NCBI RefSeq assembly: GCF_041320705.1
Contig: NZ_JBGGTQ010000013.1
Location: forward strand, 1-43,316
Length of the DNA stretch: 43,316 nt
Reading direction: 5' to 3'
Source of the DNA: Kineococcus mangrovi
Lineage (GTDB): Bacteria; Actinomycetota; Actinomycetes; Actinomycetales; Kineococcaceae
In this document: piece by piece, positions 7,024-15,548 of the stretch
Layout: each line of letters begins with the position of its first letter
Position numbering within the stretch: the first letter of the stretch is position 1
The notes under the pieces: model-generated
What the model was told of the DNA's origin: nothing
The model's database searches: none
What the model saw: the letters and a program-made list of their open reading frames with translations, nothing else
Translations under genes and position numbers: made by a program

Positions 7024-8139
7024 ATGTCCCGTGCACCGATCACCCCCTCCGCGATGACGAAGTTCCGTCACCGCGGCCCCGCCGCCGTGCTCGCCTGCGT
7101 GGCGGCCGTGGCCACCGTCGCGGCCTGCGGCGGCAACGACGCCGGAGGCAGCGGTGGTGGCGGCGGCGGTGGCGACCAGGTCGCCGTCTCGCTCATCACC
7201 AAGGACTCGACCAACCCGTTCTTCGTCGCCATGCAGGAAGGCGCCAGGGCCGAGGCCGAGAAGGACGGCGTCGACCTCACCATCGGTGCCGGCAAGGAGG
7301 ACGGCGACGAGCAGGGGCAGGTCCAGCTCATCGAGAACGCCATCGCCGGCGGCCAGAAGGGCATCATCATCACGCCCAACGGGCCCGGCGTGAACAGCGC
7401 GATCGAGAAGGCTCGCGACGCCGGCCTGTACGTCATCGCCCTGGACACCCCGCCGGACCCGGCCGACACCGTCGACATCACCTTCGCCACCGACAACTTC
7501 AAGGCCGGTGAACTCATCGGCCAGTGGACCAAGGGCCAGCTCGCCGGGAAACCCGCCACGATCGCGCTGCTGGACCTGTTCAACGACAAGGTCGTCTCGG
7601 TCGACTACAACCGCGACCAGGGTTTCCTCACCGGCATGGGGATCGACACCAAGGACAAGCAGAAGAACGGTGACGAGGCCGCGACCGGGAACTACGACGG
7701 CGGGACGTACACCATCGTCTGCAACGAACCCACCGGCGGTGCCGAGGACGGCGGCCGCACCGCGATGGAGAACTGCCTGACGAAGAACCCGGGCATCAAC
7801 GTCGTCTACACGATCAACGAACCCGCGGCGACCGGTGCCTACAACGCCCTCAAGGCCGCCGGGAGCACCGGTGCCCTCATCGTCTCCGTCGACGGCGGTT
7901 GCGACGGCGTCAAGGAGGTCACCGACGGCGTGATCGGCGCGACGTCCCAGCAGTACCCGCTGAAGATGGCCGAACTGGGGGTCAAGGCGATCGCGGACTA
8001 CGCCGCGGACGGCACCGAGCCCACGACCAGCCCGGGTCTGGACTTCTACGACACCGGTGTCGCCCTCGTGACCGACCAGCCCGTCGACGGGGTCGAGTCC
8101 ATCACCTCCGCGGACGCGTCGAAGATCTGCTGGGGCTGA
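7024..8139 (+). CDS. frcB: Sugar ABC transporter substrate-binding lipoprotein (FrcB type)
   Basis: The product is 371 residues; ATG 7024 has GGAGG eight bases upstream. The N-terminus is basic, then hydrophobic, ending in the lipobox VAAC, followed by a Gly-rich linker, so it is a lipoprotein at the outer face of the membrane. The mature part is a ribose/fructose-type periplasmic-binding fold (ISLITKDSTNPFF-like start; INVVYTINEPAATGAYNAL; end SADASKICWG). The last two stretches are close to rhizobial FrcB, so fructose is the first guess, with ribose or mannose as alternatives. It is the first gene of a three-gene operon (1-base gap to the permease) under LacI control. Confidence 0.88.
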   Translation: MSRAPITPSAMTKFRHRGPAAVLACVAAVATVAACGGNDAGGSGGGGGGGDQVAVSLITKDSTNPFFVAMQEGARAEAEKDGVDLTIGAGKEDGDEQGQVQLIENAIAGGQKGIIITPNGPGVNSAIEKARDAGLYVIALDTPPDPADTVDITFATDNFKAGELIGQWTKGQLAGKPATIALLDLFNDKVVSVDYNRDQGFLTGMGIDTKDKQKNGDEAATGNYDGGTYTIVCNEPTGGAEDGGRTAMENCLTKNPGINVVYTINEPAATGAYNALKAAGSTGALIVSVDGGCDGVKEVTDGVIGATSQQYPLKMAELGVKAIADYAADGTEPTTSPGLDFYDTGVALVTDQPVDGVESITSADASKICWG

Positions 8140-8140
8140 G

Positions 8141-9178
8141 GTGGCGACCACCAGCGCACCGACCGGTGCCGCCCAGGAGCTCGCGAAGCGGCGGCAGACG
8201 CCGGCGCAGCGGGTCCAGCACGTCCTGCACAGCTACCCCGCCGTCAGCCCGGCGGTCATCCTCGTCCTCGCCGTCGTGGTGTTCACGGCGCTGAACCCGA
8301 ACTTCGCCCAGCCCAACGCCCTGTCGCTGCTCGTGCAGCAGACGGCGGTCGTCGCGGCCCTGGCCATCGGGCAGACGCTGATCATCCTCACCGCCGGCAT
8401 CGACCTGTCCGTCGGGGCCATCACGATCCTCGCCACCATGCTCTCGGCGACCCTGGCCTCGGAGAACGGCCTGCCCGGGATCCTGTGCCTGCTCGTCGGC
8501 GTCCTGGTCGGCGTGGGGGCCGGTGCCCTCAACGGCCTGCTCGTCACCCGGGTGAACCTGCCCCCGTTCATCGTCACCCTCGGCACGCTGTCGATCTTCA
8601 CCGCGATCGCGCTGCTGTACTCCGGCGGTCAGTCCATCCAGGACGACGAGCTGCCCGGTCTGCTGAACTGGACCGGTGAGGCCATCCGGCCGTTCGGTCC
8701 CGGCAGCTTCTACATCACCACCGGTGTCCTGGTCGTCGCGCTGCTGTACGTCGTCGTCGGTTTCGCGCTGAGCCAGTCCGCGTGGGGCCGGCACGTCTAC
8801 GCCGTCGGGGACGACCCCGAGGGGTCGCGCCTGGCCGGCATCCAGGTCAAGCGCGTCCTCCTGAGCGTCTACGCCGCGGCCGGTCTCATCTACGGCATCA
8901 CCGCGTGGGTCCTCATCGGACGCGCCGGTGCGGCCAGCCCCAACGCGATCACGGACGCCAACCTGGCCTCCATCACCGCCGTCGTCATCGGCGGCACCAG
9001 CCTGTTCGGCGGCCGCGGCGGCGTCCTGGGCACGCTGCTGGGGGCGCTCATCGTGCAGTCGTTCGCCAGCGGGCTCTCCCTGGCCGGCGTCGACGACCAG
9101 TTCCGCGTGCTGGCCATCGGCGTCCTCGTCATCGTCGCCGTCTCGGTCGACCAGTGGATCCGGAAGGTGAAGGCGTGA
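8141..9178 (+). CDS. frcC: Sugar ABC transporter permease (FrcC type)
   Basis: The product is 345 residues with about eight to ten membrane spans of the RbsC/FrcC family. The hallmark GQTLIILTAGIDLSVGAI lies at about residues 80-97, and the EAA-like region GRHVYAVGDDPEGSRLAGI at about 215-233. GTG 8141 is one base after the frcB stop. It forms the channel for the sugar delivered by FrcB and pairs with the downstream ATPase, whose start overlaps its stop (GTGA). Confidence 0.9.
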   Translation: MATTSAPTGAAQELAKRRQTPAQRVQHVLHSYPAVSPAVILVLAVVVFTALNPNFAQPNALSLLVQQTAVVAALAIGQTLIILTAGIDLSVGAITILATMLSATLASENGLPGILCLLVGVLVGVGAGALNGLLVTRVNLPPFIVTLGTLSIFTAIALLYSGGQSIQDDELPGLLNWTGEAIRPFGPGSFYITTGVLVVALLYVVVGFALSQSAWGRHVYAVGDDPEGSRLAGIQVKRVLLSVYAAAGLIYGITAWVLIGRAGAASPNAITDANLASITAVVIGGTSLFGGRGGVLGTLLGALIVQSFASGLSLAGVDDQFRVLAIGVLVIVAVSVDQWIRKVKA

Positions 9179-9993
9179 ACGAGCGACCGGGCACCCAGCA
9201 GACGCGGACCCCGGTGCTGCAGGCCCGGGGCCTGGTCAAGACGTACGGCAGGGTCGTCGGCCTCGACGGGGTGGACGTGGACCTCCACCCCGGTGAGGTC
9301 CTCGCCGTCATCGGCGACAACGGCGCCGGGAAGTCGACGCTCATCAAGGCCCTCACCGGCGCCGTCGTGCCCGACGCGGGAGAACTGCGGCTGGACGGGG
9401 AGGTCGTGGAGTTCAAGCGGCCGCAGGACGCCCGCGAGGCCGGCATCGAGACCGTCTACCAGACCCTGGCCGTCGCCCCCGCCCTCGACATCGCCTCGAA
9501 CCTGTACCTGGGGCGGGAGGAACGCCGGCCGGGGATCCTCGGCTCGGTGTTCCGGATGCTCGACAAGAAGGGCATGAAGCAGCGTGCGGGGGAGGCCGTG
9601 CAGCGGCTCGGCATCCAGACGATCCAGGACATGGGCCAGGCCGTCGAGACGTTGTCCGGCGGTCAGCGCCAGGCCGTCGCCGTCGCTCGCGCCGCCGCGT
9701 TCGGCAGCAAGATCGTCGTCCTCGACGAGCCGACCGCGGCCCTGGGGGTGAAGGAGGGCAACCTCGTCCTGTCGATGATCGAACAGCTGCGCGACAGCGG
9801 GATGCCCGTCATCCTCATCAGCCACAACATGCCGCACGTGTGGCAGGTCGCCGACCGCATCCACATCCAGCGGCTCGGCCGGCGCGCCGCCGTCATCACC
9901 CCGTCCTCGCACACCATGGGCGAGGGGGTGGCGATCATGACCGGCGCCGTCACCGTCCCCGAGGAGGAGCAGGCCGGCGCACGACCCGCCTGA
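9175..9993 (+). CDS. frcA: Sugar ABC transporter ATP-binding protein (FrcA type)
   Basis: The product is 272 residues, a single ATPase domain rather than the double RbsA/XylG type. Walker A GDNGAGKST is at residues 47-55, the signature LSGGQRQ at 160-166, and Walker B VVLDEP at about 181-186; the H-loop lies in LISHNMPHV. The stretches ALGVKEG and HRLGRR-like IQRLGRR, and the ending, match the FrcA group. It starts at GTG 9175, overlapping the permease stop. A strong hairpin (9999-10033) follows the stop. No sugar kinase is encoded next to it, unlike rhizobial frcBCAK. Its last 44 bases overlap the convergent HAD gene. Confidence 0.9.
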   Translation: MNERPGTQQTRTPVLQARGLVKTYGRVVGLDGVDVDLHPGEVLAVIGDNGAGKSTLIKALTGAVVPDAGELRLDGEVVEFKRPQDAREAGIETVYQTLAVAPALDIASNLYLGREERRPGILGSVFRMLDKKGMKQRAGEAVQRLGIQTIQDMGQAVETLSGGQRQAVAVARAAAFGSKIVVLDEPTAALGVKEGNLVLSMIEQLRDSGMPVILISHNMPHVWQVADRIHIQRLGRRAAVITPSSHTMGEGVAIMTGAVTVPEEEQAGARPA

Positions 9994-10651
9994 GCAGACC
10001 GGTGCGGGGTGCCGGCCCGGCGCCCCGCACCGGGCCCAGCACCTCCACCCCGCCCAGCGCGCGCCGCCACCGCGGCAGGTCCCGCCGTCGTGGCCGGACC
10101 AGGTGGGGCGTGCGGGCCGCCCGCAGCAGCGGGAGGTCGCGCAGGCTGTCGCTGTACGCGTCGTCGACGGGCAGGACGACCCCCGCCCGCCGCAGCGCCC
10201 GGACCTTCGCCTCCCCGCGGATCGCGCTCGCGCGCGGGGTCCGCCACCGCCGGTGCTCGTAGGGCGTGGCGACGAGTTCGACGTCCGCCAGGCCGAGGGC
10301 GTCGAGGACGAGCCGGGCCAGGGGGTCCGCGCAGGCGGTGGCGACGAGGACCCGGTCCCCGGCCCGCCGGTGCGCCGCGAGCCGCTCCAGCGCCTCGGGG
10401 ACCCCGCCGGCCCGCGCGTGCCGGGCCGCGTGCTCGCGCCACCGCCGTCGGAGCGCGGCGTCCGTCGTCCCGGCCGTGGCCGTCGCGACGACGAGCAGCT
10501 CGGCCCGGCGGTCCAGGAGCAGCAGCGGTGCCGCCGCGAGGGCGGCGGCCAGGCGCAGCGGCGAGCGCCGCCACCGGCCGAGCAGGAACGCCCCGAACGC
10601 GTCGCCCGCCACCAGCGTGCCGTCCAGGTCGAAGACGGCCGTGCTGCTCGG
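9950..10651 (-). CDS. HAD family phosphatase, start codon missing or frameshifted
   Basis: The frame is open from 10651 (just after an in-frame TGA at 10652-10654) to the stop at 9950. It encodes the HAD motif I AVFDLDGTLVAGD at its very beginning, motif II-like VLVATACADP, and motif III/IV DDAYSDSLRDLP, i.e. a phosphoserine-phosphatase-like HAD-IB hydrolase. The first conventional start in frame, GTG 10612, would delete the nucleophile Asp of motif I. Upstream of motif I only ACG, GTC and CTG codons exist. The zwf frame just upstream also lacks its stop. One indel near 10631-10654 would join the two as a G6PD-HAD fusion; alternatively an ACG start is used or the gene is broken. The 3' end runs through the frcA terminator. 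Confidence 0.6.
   Translation of the reverse strand, partial: PSSTAVFDLDGTLVAGDAFGAFLLGRWRRSPLRLAAALAAAPLLLLDRRAELLVVATATAGTTDAALRRRWREHAARHARAGGVPEALERLAAHRRAGDRVLVATACADPLARLVLDALGLADVELVATPYEHRRWRTPRASAIRGEAKVRALRRAGVVLPVDDAYSDSLRDLPLLRAARTPHLVRPRRRDLPRWRRALGGVEVLGPVRGAGPAPRTGLLRRVVRRPAPPRGR
9999..10033 (+). terminator. Strong hairpin terminator after frcA
   Basis: CCGGTGCGGGG at 9999-10009 pairs perfectly with CCCCGCACCGG at 10023-10033. The stem extends inward to about 15 pairs (one G-T) with a 5-base loop. It starts six bases after the frcA stop. It also lies inside the 3' coding end of the convergent HAD frame. Confidence 0.6.
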
Positions 10652-12071
10652 TCAGCCACCCGTAGGGAGCGGCGATCGCCTCGGCCGCTCCCGGGCCCCA
10701 GGTCCCCGGCTCGTACGGGTGCAGCTCGGGCCGGTGGTCGAGCATCGGCGCGGCGACCCGCCACGCGTCGCGCAGACCGTTCGAGGTGGTGAACAGGGCG
10801 CGGTCGCCGATGAGCACGTCGCGCAGCAGCGCGGCGTACGGCGGCAGCGGTTCGGCGTTCGGCAGCTCGGCCAGGTCCAGGTGGAGCTTGCCCGGCACGA
10901 GGTCGTCGGAGACGCCGGGCCGGCGGGCGGTGACCCCGGCGAACACGGAGCCGTTGCCGGACAGCGTGAACGTCAGCGTCTCGGGCGCGGCCTCGTCGTC
11001 CTTCTGCGGCGAGTTCAGCGGCCGCTTGAACACGAGGGTCACGTGCTGGTGGCTCTCGGCGAGCTTCTTGCCCGTCCGCAGGACGAACGGGACCCCCTGC
11101 CAGCGCTCGGTGTCGACCCAGACGCGGGCCGCGACGAACGTGTCCGTCGTCGACCCCTCGCGGACGTCCTTGATCTCCCGGTAGCCGGTGCCCTGCCCGA
11201 GGATGACCTCGGCGGGGTCCATCGGGCGGAACTTCGCCAGGACCGCCTCGCGGGCCTGCGCCAGCGCGTCCGAGGTCCAGTCCGACGGCGGGTCGAGGGC
11301 GACCTCCGCGGCGACCTGCAGCAGGTGGGTGACGAGCATGTCCAGCGTCGCGCCGGTCTCGTCGTAGAACGTCGCGCGCTCGTCGACCCCGAGCACCTCG
11401 GGCACGTCGATCTGCACCTGCGCGACGTGCTCGTTCGACCACAGCTGCTCGATCATCCGGTTCGCGAACCGGATGACGTGCAGCTGCTGCGTCGCCTCCT
11501 TGCCGAGGAAGTGGTCGATGCGGAAGACCTGCTGCTCGTCGAAGACCGACAGGACGAGCTGGTCCAGCTCCTCGAACGACTGCGGCGACGTGCCGTAGGG
11601 CTTCTCGTAGACGACGCGGGTGCCCTCGGCGAGGCCTTGCGCGGCGATGGCCTTCGTGTACGCCTGGAACGTCGAGGGCGGCAGCGCGAGGTAGTGGACG
11701 ACCTGCGCGTCCTCGCCCACCTCCTCGCGGGCGGCGGCGATCGCGTCGAGCAGCTCGCCCGGGTCGTCCTCGGTGAACCCGCCGCCGGCGAACCGCAGCC
11801 CGGGCAGGATCGACTCGATCACCTCGTCGGTGACGCCGTTCTTGCCGCGGGCGAACTCCTGCAGACCGTCGCGGACGTGCTCGCGGTACTGGTCGTCCGG
11901 CGTGGCGCGGCGGCCGCTGCCGATGAGGACCCACCGCTCGGGCAGCAGGTCGGCGGCCGCCAGGGCCGCGAAGCCCGGCATGACCAGGCGCTTGGCCAGG
12001 TCGCCGCTGGCCCCGTAGACGACGAAGACGGTGGGGCCGGCGCTCGTGGTGGCGCCCAGCGCGTTGTTCAT
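10644..12071 (-). CDS. zwf: Glucose-6-phosphate dehydrogenase (stop codon not where expected)
   Basis: G6PD homology covers residues 1-476 from ATG 12071, which has GGAGA upstream. The enzyme oxidises glucose-6-phosphate to 6-phosphogluconolactone, the entry of the pentose phosphate pathway. NADP motif GASGDLAKR is at 20-28, EKPYG at 156-160, and the active-site RIDHFLGKE at 184-192. The usual end (GTWGPGAAEAIAAPYGWLTEQ) is reached at 10644, but the frame has no stop there and stays open to 9663, antisense to frcA. A TGA in the next frame at 10652-10654 and the HAD motif I just beyond point to a single indel. I give the end of homology, not a stop, as the boundary. Confidence 0.85.
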
Positions 12072-12094
12072 GCGTCTCCAACTCGAGACTCGTG

Positions 12095-12116
12095 GGGGGA
12101 CGTGCGGGGGACGTGC
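12095..12116. repeat. Tandem 11-base direct repeat in zwf/AKR gap
   Basis: GGGGGACGTGC occurs twice head to tail (12095-12105, 12106-12116) between the divergent zwf and aldo/keto reductase starts. One helical turn per unit would suit a direct-repeat binding regulator; function unknown. Confidence 0.5.
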
Positions 12117-12142
12117 AGGGCACCCGGTGCGGGGCCCGCACC

Positions 12143-12148
12143 TACGCT
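12143..12148 (+). promoter_or_regulatory. -10 hexamer for a leaderless aldo/keto reductase mRNA
   Basis: TACGCT fits TAnnnT and ends six bases before GTG 12155, so transcription would start at or next to the start codon. No ribosome site is present. Confidence 0.55.
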
Positions 12149-12154
12149 ACCCGC

Positions 12155-13084
12155 GTGACGAACACCGCTCCCGGGGTGCACCGGCTGGGGCTGGGGCTGG
12201 CCGCCGTCGGCCGCCCGGCGTACATCACGCTCGGCCGCGAGCAGGACCTCGCCGCCGCCCGCTCCGTGGAGGACATGCGGGCCCGCTGCCACGCGCTGCT
12301 GGACGCGGCGTGGGACGCGGGGGTGCGCTACGTCGACACCGCCCGCTCCTACGGGTACGCCGAGCGGTTCCTCGGTGCCTGGCTCGCCGCGCACCCCGGC
12401 CGCCGCGAGCAGCTCACCGTCGGGTCGAAGTGGGGCTACGAGTACGTCGGCGACTGGGCGCTGGACGCGGAGGTGCACGAGCGCAAGGAGCACTCCCTGG
12501 CCCTGTTCGAGCGGCAGTGGCCCGAGACCCTGGAGGCGCTCGGCGGCCCCCCGGACGCCTACCTCGTCCACTCGGTCACCCCCGACTCCGGTGCCCTCGA
12601 CGACGAACCGCTCCTGCGGGCGCTGGCCGACCTCGCCGGGTCCGGTGTGCGGGTGGGGATCTCGACGAGCGGACCGGCGCAGGGCGCCGTCGTGGACCGT
12701 GCCTCGGCGGGGTCCACGCCCTTCACCGCCGTCCAGGCGACGTGGAACCTGCTGGAACGCTCCGTGGGCCCCGCCCTCGCCCGGGCGCACGACGACGGCT
12801 GGCTGGTCGTCGTCAAGGAGGGCGTCGCCAACGGCCGGCTCACCGCGCACGGCGCCGACCCGGCGGTCGCCGAGCTCGCCCGCCTCGACGGCCAGACCGT
12901 CGACGCGTTCGCCCTCGGCTCCGCCCTGGCCCAGCCGTTCGTCGACGTCGTCCTCAGCGGCGCCGTGACGCGGGAGCAGCTGGCGCAGAACCTCGCCGCG
13001 CGGCTCCCGGCCACCGTGCCGGACGGCGTGGTCGAACGGCCCGAGGCGTACTGGGCGACGCGGAGCGCGCTGCCCTGGGGGTGA
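12155..13084 (+). CDS. Aldo/keto reductase
   Basis: The product is 309 residues, a normal AKR length. The catalytic Asp and Tyr lie in RYVDTARSYGYAERFLG (about residues 49-65), Lys in VGSKWGY, and His in AYLVHSV. It reduces aldehydes or ketones with NADPH in the cytoplasm; substrate unknown. The closest fit is the D-threo-aldose dehydrogenase/pyridoxal reductase-like group. GTG 12155 is chosen because TACGCT lies six bases upstream and the N-terminus matches the family there. It is divergent from zwf, which makes NADPH, so a shared redox theme is possible but unproven. It ends in a hairpin that holds its stop codon. Confidence 0.85.
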   Translation: MTNTAPGVHRLGLGLAAVGRPAYITLGREQDLAAARSVEDMRARCHALLDAAWDAGVRYVDTARSYGYAERFLGAWLAAHPGRREQLTVGSKWGYEYVGDWALDAEVHERKEHSLALFERQWPETLEALGGPPDAYLVHSVTPDSGALDDEPLLRALADLAGSGVRVGISTSGPAQGAVVDRASAGSTPFTAVQATWNLLERSVGPALARAHDDGWLVVVKEGVANGRLTAHGADPAVAELARLDGQTVDAFALGSALAQPFVDVVLSGAVTREQLAQNLAARLPATVPDGVVERPEAYWATRSALPWG

Positions 13085-13094
13085 TCCTCACCCC
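13078..13094. terminator. Bidirectional hairpin containing both stop codons
   Basis: GGGGTGA-TCC-TCACCCC: a perfect 7-base stem whose arms contain the TGA of the aldo/keto reductase (13082-13084) and, on the minus strand, the TGA of the DUF202 gene (13088-13090). It may terminate both convergent transcripts. Confidence 0.4.
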
Positions 13095-13444
13095 GCCGGG
13101 GAGAAACCCCGCACGACGACGAACGCCGCGGCCGTCACGCCCATGACGACCCCGACGACCGTGAGCAGCAGCAGGAGGTGGGCCGAGGTCGTCGCGTCCC
13201 GCAGGTGACCGTCCGTGAGCAGGTGGGCCGTGTGCCGGCGCTGCCGGGACCCGGCCAGGTGGTGCAGGACGACCCCTGCCGCCGCGCAGGCCACCCCCAG
13301 GACGACGGCGGTCGCGCCGAGCCGGGGCGCCATCAGCCGGGCACCCCCCAGCGACAGGACGACGACGGCCAGGCAGGTCCGGCGCCAGGCCAGCGCGGTC
13401 CGTTCGGGCTGCAGCCCCGGGTCGAACAGCCCGCGGTCCGTCAC
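13088..13444 (-). CDS. DUF202 family membrane protein
   Basis: The product is 118 residues; start GTG 13444 overlaps the upstream DUF202 stop (GTGA). The N-terminal motif FDPGLQPERTALAWRRTCLA is the DUF202 signature, followed by three membrane spans. Family function is unknown. It forms a coupled pair with the next gene, as is common for DUF202/YidH proteins, which may assemble together in the membrane. Confidence 0.83.
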   Translation of the reverse strand: MTDRGLFDPGLQPERTALAWRRTCLAVVVLSLGGARLMAPRLGATAVVLGVACAAAGVVLHHLAGSRQRRHTAHLLTDGHLRDATTSAHLLLLLTVVGVVMGVTAAAFVVVRGFSPAG

Positions 13445-13824
13445 CGGAACAGCACCCCGAGGACGATGAGGACGCCCGTGACCGACGTGCCCACCGTCAG
13501 CGGCAGCGCGAGCGCGGGGGAGGGCAGCGGTGTCCCGGTGCGCATGGCCCGCTCGTCGCGGGCCCACCCGCGCCACGCCTGCAGCGGCGTCAGCAACCCG
13601 AGGACGACCAGCAGCAGGGACGCCGCCAACCGCAGGTCCGGCTGCAGCGGCAGGCTGAGGCCCTCCAGCGCGACCCCCGCCGCCAGCAGCGCCAGGGACG
13701 TGCGGATCCACGCCAGGAACGTGCGTTCGTTGGCCAAGGAGAACCGGGGGTCCGGTTCGTCGCCCACCCCGTAGACGGCGCGCGGGAACCGGGACGGCTG
13801 CTCGGGGGCGCTCCGGGTGCTCAT
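13441..13824 (-). CDS. YidH-like DUF202 membrane protein
   Basis: The product is 127 residues. The motif RFSLANERTFLAWIRTSLAL at about residues 27-46 is diagnostic of the YidH/DUF202 family, and three membrane spans follow. I start at ATG 13824, not 13851, because TACCGT sits exactly six bases upstream (leaderless pattern) and the family N-terminus begins here. It is the first of two coupled genes. Function unknown. Confidence 0.85.
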   Translation of the reverse strand: MSTRSAPEQPSRFPRAVYGVGDEPDPRFSLANERTFLAWIRTSLALLAAGVALEGLSLPLQPDLRLAASLLLVVLGLLTPLQAWRGWARDERAMRTGTPLPSPALALPLTVGTSVTGVLIVLGVLFR

Positions 13825-13830
13825 GGCCAG

Positions 13831-13836
13831 ACGGTA
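13831..13836 (-). promoter_or_regulatory. -10 hexamer for the DUF202 pair
   Basis: TACCGT on the minus strand, six bases before ATG 13824; the TAnnnT-N6-start pattern indicates a leaderless mRNA. Confidence 0.5.
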
Positions 13837-13894
13837 CCCAGCGGGACGCACCGCACCGCGGGCTGCTGCGGGCGTGGGTCCTGACCCCGAGGGG

Positions 13895-15460
13895 TCAGAC
13901 CTCCTGGGCGCCGGGTCGGCCGTCCTCGACGACGAACTCCCGCCACGTCTGCGTGGGTGCGTCGGGCGTCGACACGGTCGGGGTCATCCGCAGCTCCGTC
14001 CGCCACTGCCCGGGTGTCACGGTGCAGCGGACGTAACCGCGGCGGTCCCCGTCGAAGAACCGCACCTGCGGGTTGTAGGCGATCATCGGGCCGTAGTAGG
14101 GCCCGTACACCTCGCCGTCGCCGTTGGAGGAGATCGAGGTGCCGACGAACTCCGTCGCGATGACGGGGGAATCGCCGGGGCGCTCGACCTGCCGGTGGAC
14201 GTCGCTGACGAACGTCGAGTGCCAGTCGCCCGTGACGAACACCGGGTTCGACACCCGGGAACTCTCCAGCGACCGGAAGAGGCGTTCGCGGGCGACGGGG
14301 TAGCCGTCCCACGAGTCGTGCCACACGACGTCGCCGGTCGGGCCGTCGTGGTCGAGACCGGCGACCATCACGTCGTTGCCCAGGACGTTCCACCGGGCGC
14401 GGGAGGCGTGGAGGCGGCGGTCCAGCCACCGTTCCTGCTCGCGGCCGAGCATCGTGGCGGCGGGGTCCCGCACTTCGGGCCCCTCGCCCCAGGTCCCGGC
14501 GGGGACGGTGCGGTACTGCCGTCCGTCGAGGACGCTCACGGAGGCGAGGGTGCCGAACTCCAGACCCCGGTGCAGCCGCAACCCGCCGTCGGGGCGGGGG
14601 ATCGACGCCCGGCGCAGGGGCTGGTGCTCGTAGTACGCCTGGTACGCGGCGGCCCGGACGGCGGCGAGGTCCGGTCGCCCCTCCGCAGCCGTCCCCGCGT
14701 AGTCGTTGGCGACCTCGTGGTCGTCCCACGTCACGACGAACGGGTGCCGGGCGTGCGCGGCCTGGAGCTGCGGGTCGCTCTTGTAGAGGGAGTACCGGTA
14801 CCGCCACTGCTCCAGCGTCCGGGGCGCGGCCCGGGCGGGTTCGGGGACGGGTGCATCGCGGTACCCGCCGCGGGCGTCGACGTCGCCCTCGTAGACGTAG
14901 TCGCCGAGGTGCAGGACGAATCCGAGGTCCTGTGCGGCGATGTCCGCGTAGGACGGGTAGTACCCGTACGCGAAGTCCTGGCAGGAGACGAACGCGAAGC
15001 GCAGCTCTGCCGGGCAGGACCGCGCGGACGGCAGGGTGCGGGTGCGGCCGACGGGCGACACGGCCCGGCGGTACCGGAACTGGTAGTGGTACTCGCGGTC
15101 GGGCCGCAGCCCGACGACCTCGACGTGCACCGAGTGCGCGAGTTCCGGGGTGGCCAGGGCGCGACCGCGGGCCACCTCGCACCGCATGGCCTCGTCGGTG
15201 CAGACCCGCCACTCCACCGGGACGGTGCGGTGGCCCATGCCCCCGTCGGCCGTGAACGGTTCCGGGGCCAGTCGGGTCCACAGGACGACGCCGTCCGCCG
15301 TCGGGTCGCCGGAGGCGATGCCGAGGGTGAACGGGTCGTCGTCGCGGTGGCGTCCGCTGCTCGCCGCCGCGGGGCTCACCCCCGCACTGGTGGCGGCGGC
15401 GAGCCCGGCGACGGCGCCCGTCGCGGTGAGGAACGTGCGGCGGTCGGTGGGGGTGGCCAT
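13895..15460 (-). CDS. phoD: PhoD-type alkaline phosphatase, Tat exported
   Basis: The product is 521 residues. The N-terminus DRRTFLTATGAVAGLAAAT is a twin-arginine signal, ending near an AAA site at about 31-33, so it is folded in the cytoplasm with its metals and exported. An N-terminal Ig-like PhoD domain (GIASGDPTADGVVLWTRL) is followed by the catalytic metallophosphatase domain: FAFVSCQDF, HLGDYVYEGD, TWDDHEVANDY, GNDVMVAGLDHDG and VTGDWHSTFV carry the metal ligands. PhoD enzymes hydrolyse phosphodiesters and monoesters (for example teichoic acid) using Fe/Ca. ATG 15460 lacks a ribosome site but has CACACT six bases upstream. No PHO box was identified. Confidence 0.9.
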   Translation of the reverse strand: MATPTDRRTFLTATGAVAGLAAATSAGVSPAAASSGRHRDDDPFTLGIASGDPTADGVVLWTRLAPEPFTADGGMGHRTVPVEWRVCTDEAMRCEVARGRALATPELAHSVHVEVVGLRPDREYHYQFRYRRAVSPVGRTRTLPSARSCPAELRFAFVSCQDFAYGYYPSYADIAAQDLGFVLHLGDYVYEGDVDARGGYRDAPVPEPARAAPRTLEQWRYRYSLYKSDPQLQAAHARHPFVVTWDDHEVANDYAGTAAEGRPDLAAVRAAAYQAYYEHQPLRRASIPRPDGGLRLHRGLEFGTLASVSVLDGRQYRTVPAGTWGEGPEVRDPAATMLGREQERWLDRRLHASRARWNVLGNDVMVAGLDHDGPTGDVVWHDSWDGYPVARERLFRSLESSRVSNPVFVTGDWHSTFVSDVHRQVERPGDSPVIATEFVGTSISSNGDGEVYGPYYGPMIAYNPQVRFFDGDRRGYVRCTVTPGQWRTELRMTPTVSTPDAPTQTWREFVVEDGRPGAQEV

Positions 15461-15548
15461 GCCCGGAGTGTGCTCCCGCTGTGCGCAGGCCAGGTGACCC
15501 GCGGGACAACTCCGGGCGAACGGTCGGACCGGCGGATCGAGGTCGTCG

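Noticed and set aside
9663-10643. zwf reading on past its homology end to the stop at 9663 as a natural C-terminal extension
   Set aside because: The extra 326 residues are Arg/Gly/Ala/Pro-rich frame noise lying over the HAD gene in another frame and antisense to frcA.
8890-12141. Very long minus-strand frame (over 1000 codons) across frcA, HAD and zwf
   Set aside because: It is a shadow frame: low-complexity Arg/Pro/Gly/Ala translation, no domain, and opposite or out of frame to well-supported genes.
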